From NCBI RefSeq assembly GCF_028128765.1, contig NZ_LBJG01000016.1:1-64000 (forward strand): a DNA stretch of 64,000 nucleotides. The letters are read 5' to 3'. Shown piece by piece: positions 62,007-64,000 of this stretch. The notes beneath the pieces are model-generated. The model was not told the origin of the DNA. It was given only the letters and a program-made list of their open reading frames with translations, and did not search any database. Each line of letters begins with the position of its first letter. The stretch's first letter is position 1. Position numbers and translations under genes: made by a program. This stretch comes from Bradyrhizobium sp. CCBAU 51627. GTDB lineage: Bacteria > Pseudomonadota > Alphaproteobacteria > Rhizobiales > Xanthobacteraceae.

Positions 62007-63074
62007 TCACGCGTCTTTCGTGAACTTGCTGATCACATCCATGAGCGGCTTCGGCTTGAACTCGCCGTCGAGCGGCAAGGGACGGTTGGGCTGCTTGTCC
62101 CTGCGGGCAAAAGTGCCGTTGATCCAGCTGTAACGATCCGAGATGCCCCAGGTCAGGATTGAGCGCACCGGGCCGCTGGTCGAGATCGCCGTCAGCAGGT
62201 CGTCGACGCGCTTGGCGACGATGGCATCGCGCTCGGCCGGACTTCCCGTCAGCTTCTGATCGTCGACATCGAGCTCGGTGACGAAGACTTCGAGGCCCCA
62301 TGACCGCAGCTCGGTGACGAACTCCGCGAGCCCGTGGGTGTCGATCTCGAGCTCGGCATGCAGATGCGACTGCAGCCCGACAGCGTGCAGCGGTACGCCT
62401 TGATCCAGCAGCTCCATGATGAGGTTGCGGTAGGCCGCGCGCTTGGCGATGAACGAGTCCTTCGCCGACTCGATGTCGTATTCGTTGATCGCGAGCTTGA
62501 CGTAGGGATCGGCCGCGGCCGCGGTGCGGAAGGCCAGCGGAATCCAGCGATTGCCGAGATGCTGCGTCCAGAACGTATCGCGCCGGTCGGTGACGCCCTT
62601 GGGATTGTCGGGGATGGGCTCGTTGACGACGTCCCACGAGGTCAGCTTGTCCTTGTAATAAGACACGACGGTATTGATGTGATCGACATAGGCGCGCTCG
62701 ACGGCCTTCGAATCCTTGATCTGCTTGGTCCAGTCAGGAATGTCGTGATACCAGGCGAGCGTGTGGCCGCGCATGGTCAGGTCGTTCTTCCGGGCGAAAT
62801 CATAGATCGCGTCGGCGCGCTCGAAGGCGAAAGTGTGCGCGTCCGGCCGCAGCATCGGCCATTTCAGCTCGAGCACCGGCACCACCTGCGTGCAATAGGT
62901 GCTGATGGCTTCGCCGAGCCGCGGATCGGCCTGCAAATCCCAGAGCGTGGCCGCGGCCCCATAGCCCTGATGTCGCTGGACGAGTTTCGACGCCGGCAGT
63001 GCCGATGCCGATGCGCCGGCCGCGATCGTGGCGGCGCTGCCGAGGAGAAATTCGCGTCTGTCGAGCTTGGTCAC
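62007..63074 (-). CDS. Tat-exported endo-1,4-beta-xylanase, GH10
   Basis: A 355-residue glycoside hydrolase family 10 enzyme. It starts with a twin-arginine signal (DRREFLLGSAATIAAGASAS). The catalytic acid/base is Glu152 in WDVVNEP and the nucleophile Glu267 in VFVTELDVD; the family motif RGHTLAWYHDIPDW is also present. The GTG at 63074 has AAGGAAAG upstream and gives the Tat signal at the N-terminus. GH10 hydrolyses xylan; in a rhizobial bacterium it may act on plant walls or on its own polysaccharides, as its neighbours are glycan genes. Confidence 0.9.
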   Translation of the reverse strand: MTKLDRREFLLGSAATIAAGASASALPASKLVQRHQGYGAAATLWDLQADPRLGEAISTYCTQVVPVLELKWPMLRPDAHTFAFERADAIYDFARKNDLTMRGHTLAWYHDIPDWTKQIKDSKAVERAYVDHINTVVSYYKDKLTSWDVVNEPIPDNPKGVTDRRDTFWTQHLGNRWIPLAFRTAAAADPYVKLAINEYDIESAKDSFIAKRAAYRNLIMELLDQGVPLHAVGLQSHLHAELEIDTHGLAEFVTELRSWGLEVFVTELDVDDQKLTGSPAERDAIVAKRVDDLLTAISTSGPVRSILTWGISDRYSWINGTFARRDKQPNRPLPLDGEFKPKPLMDVISKFTKDA

Positions 63075-63175
63075 GTGGTTGCTTTCCTTTTCGGAACCAA
63101 CGCGCCATCGTACCAAGCGGCGCCTTCCGACGCCGCGGTTTCCCGTTGTTGGGTTAACTTTCGCGAATAGTCCGG

Positions 63176-64000
63176 TCAGCGTGTCTGACGCTGCATCACC
63201 GCTTCAGCGATCCCGTAATAGTGAAGCGCACCCATTTCGAGTGTGAGATGGTCCATCACATAGTCGCGAGGCGCGAAGTCGCCCGCGGTCACCTGCGACC
63301 AGAAGTCGCTCCAGCTGGCGGTGAAGCCGGCGGCGTCGATGAATGTGCTGCCGCAGCGTGCGTCGAAATAGGGCACCGAGGACACGCCGCCTTCGTATCG
63401 CACCTTGTCCGGAAAGTATTCCGGGTCCTGCCACGGGCCGCCGCGGTCCCAGGCGAACACGGGCACGCCGCTCGACAGCGCCTGCTGGCAGGCAATGCCC
63501 TGGCTCTCGTGCTCGCAGAGGAAGACCATGCTGTGGCTGCGCGCCAGCGCCGCCTTGTAGTCGTCTTCCTTGTAGCGGCCGTAGCGGATCACCTCGACCG
63601 AGCGGCCGCTCGCTTCGAGATGCCTGCGGATCGGATCGATCAGCTCGCTCTCATAGCGCGCGTGGTCCCAGCGCACCTTGTCATAGAGCAGCACGTCGAC
63701 GCTCTTCTGCTCCGTTGGTGCTGGGGTCCACAGATCGGTCTCGATGCCCACCGGCCAGACCTCGACATGCGGCCAGTACGGCCGGCACATCTCCGCGTAC
63801 CAGTCGCAGGGCACCAGGATGGTGTTGATGTGCAGGTCTTCCAGATGCTCCGGTGCATCCACCGGGTGGTTGTACATGGCGACCCCGAGCAGCAACGGGT
63901 TTTGCCAGGCGAACCAGTCGAGCACGAAGGGGCGTCCGATGATGCAGGCGAGCTCATCGGGGTGCTTGCGGATATAGCCGTAATCGTTGACGCGATAGCG
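63176..64000 (-). CDS. glycosyltransferase-like protein, 5' end outside window
   Basis: The frame is open to the window edge, so the N-terminus is missing; 274 residues are visible. The C-terminal half has the look of a GT-B glycosyltransferase family 1/4: ALARSHSMVFLCEHESQGIA and QQALSSGVPVFAWDRGG correspond to the nucleotide-sugar-binding region, and VEVWPVGIETDLWTPAP to the interdomain linker. It probably belongs to a polysaccharide locus that extends beyond the window. Confidence 0.8.
   Translation of the reverse strand, partial: RYRVNDYGYIRKHPDELACIIGRPFVLDWFAWQNPLLLGVAMYNHPVDAPEHLEDLHINTILVPCDWYAEMCRPYWPHVEVWPVGIETDLWTPAPTEQKSVDVLLYDKVRWDHARYESELIDPIRRHLEASGRSVEVIRYGRYKEDDYKAALARSHSMVFLCEHESQGIACQQALSSGVPVFAWDRGGPWQDPEYFPDKVRYEGGVSSVPYFDARCGSTFIDAAGFTASWSDFWSQVTAGDFAPRDYVMDHLTLEMGALHYYGIAEAVMQRQTR

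Noticed and set aside
1..64000. CRISPR arrays, IS elements, integrases, tRNA or rRNA genes
   Set aside because: I looked for regular direct repeats with spacers, transposase-like proteins and conserved tRNA arms and found none. The repeats present are dispersed intergenic palindromes and the short tandem array before fliI.

Overview
The window is high-GC DNA (about 65%, strong G/C preference at third codon positions) with the gene content of a free-living alphaproteobacterium of the Rhizobiales, most likely Bradyrhizobium or a close relative. The evidence is a che cluster, ctrA divergent from fliI-fliJ, flhA, two promoters matching the EcfG general-stress consensus, many cupin-fused XRE regulators, and the palindromic intergenic repeats typical of that group. 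This assignment rests on gene recognition, not on a database search. I see no transposase, integrase, CRISPR array, rRNA or tRNA gene.

Layout. 1-3000: chemotaxis operon cheW (5' cut by the window edge)-cheY-cheB-cheR. 3269-3739: a secreted barrel-like protein. 3797-5788 (-): a three-gene unit resembling E. coli yjfL-yjfM-yjfC (DUF350, Ser-rich membrane protein, glutathionylspermidine-synthase-like ATP-grasp). 6173-9651 (+): a CHAT protease-TPR protein followed by a nine-helix membrane protein whose frame is broken. 9740-12764: ctrA (-) and fliI-fliJ (+), with an unusual run of coupled minicistrons just before fliI. 12944-15820: ECF sigma, RskA-type anti-sigma and an AraC regulator. 16303-18939 (-): a small EcfG-promoted membrane protein and flhA. 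19265-23648 (-): a copper-handling operon (CusF-like, cupredoxin, multicopper oxidase, TolC-like lipoprotein, two small exported proteins). 23770-26121: MFS transporter, DUF4864 protein, TetR. 26357-30160: a PaoABC-like molybdenum aldehyde oxidase. 30221-32723: LprI-domain protein, a small helical protein, XRE-cupin regulator.

32873-42879 looks like an amine/amino-acid catabolic region: omega-aminotransferase, D-amino-acid dehydrogenase, second XRE-cupin regulator with two copies of a likely operator, polar amino-acid ABC transporter, PuuB-like oxidase, gamma-glutamyltransferase and enoyl-CoA hydratase. 43031-46627 has two tiny genes and a quinoprotein-cytochrome c dehydrogenase overlapping an SMP-30 lactonase. 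46750-47775 is an acetylpolyamine amidohydrolase. 47881-56553 (-) is a compact biosynthetic cluster: a six-domain NRPS (A-T-C-A-T-C, no thioesterase), a Lys-rich small protein, an Sfp-type phosphopantetheinyl transferase and a luciferase-like monooxygenase. Divergent from it lie a SAM-cyclase-ATPase-TPR signalling protein and a PCMT-like methyltransferase (56689-60944). The window ends with a DUF6492 protein, a Tat-exported GH10 xylanase and a partial glycosyltransferase.

The best candidates for something undescribed are the CHAT protease plus membrane protein pair (6173-9651), the NRPS unit with an adenylation domain lacking the alpha-amino-binding Asp, and the tandem minicistron leader of fliI.
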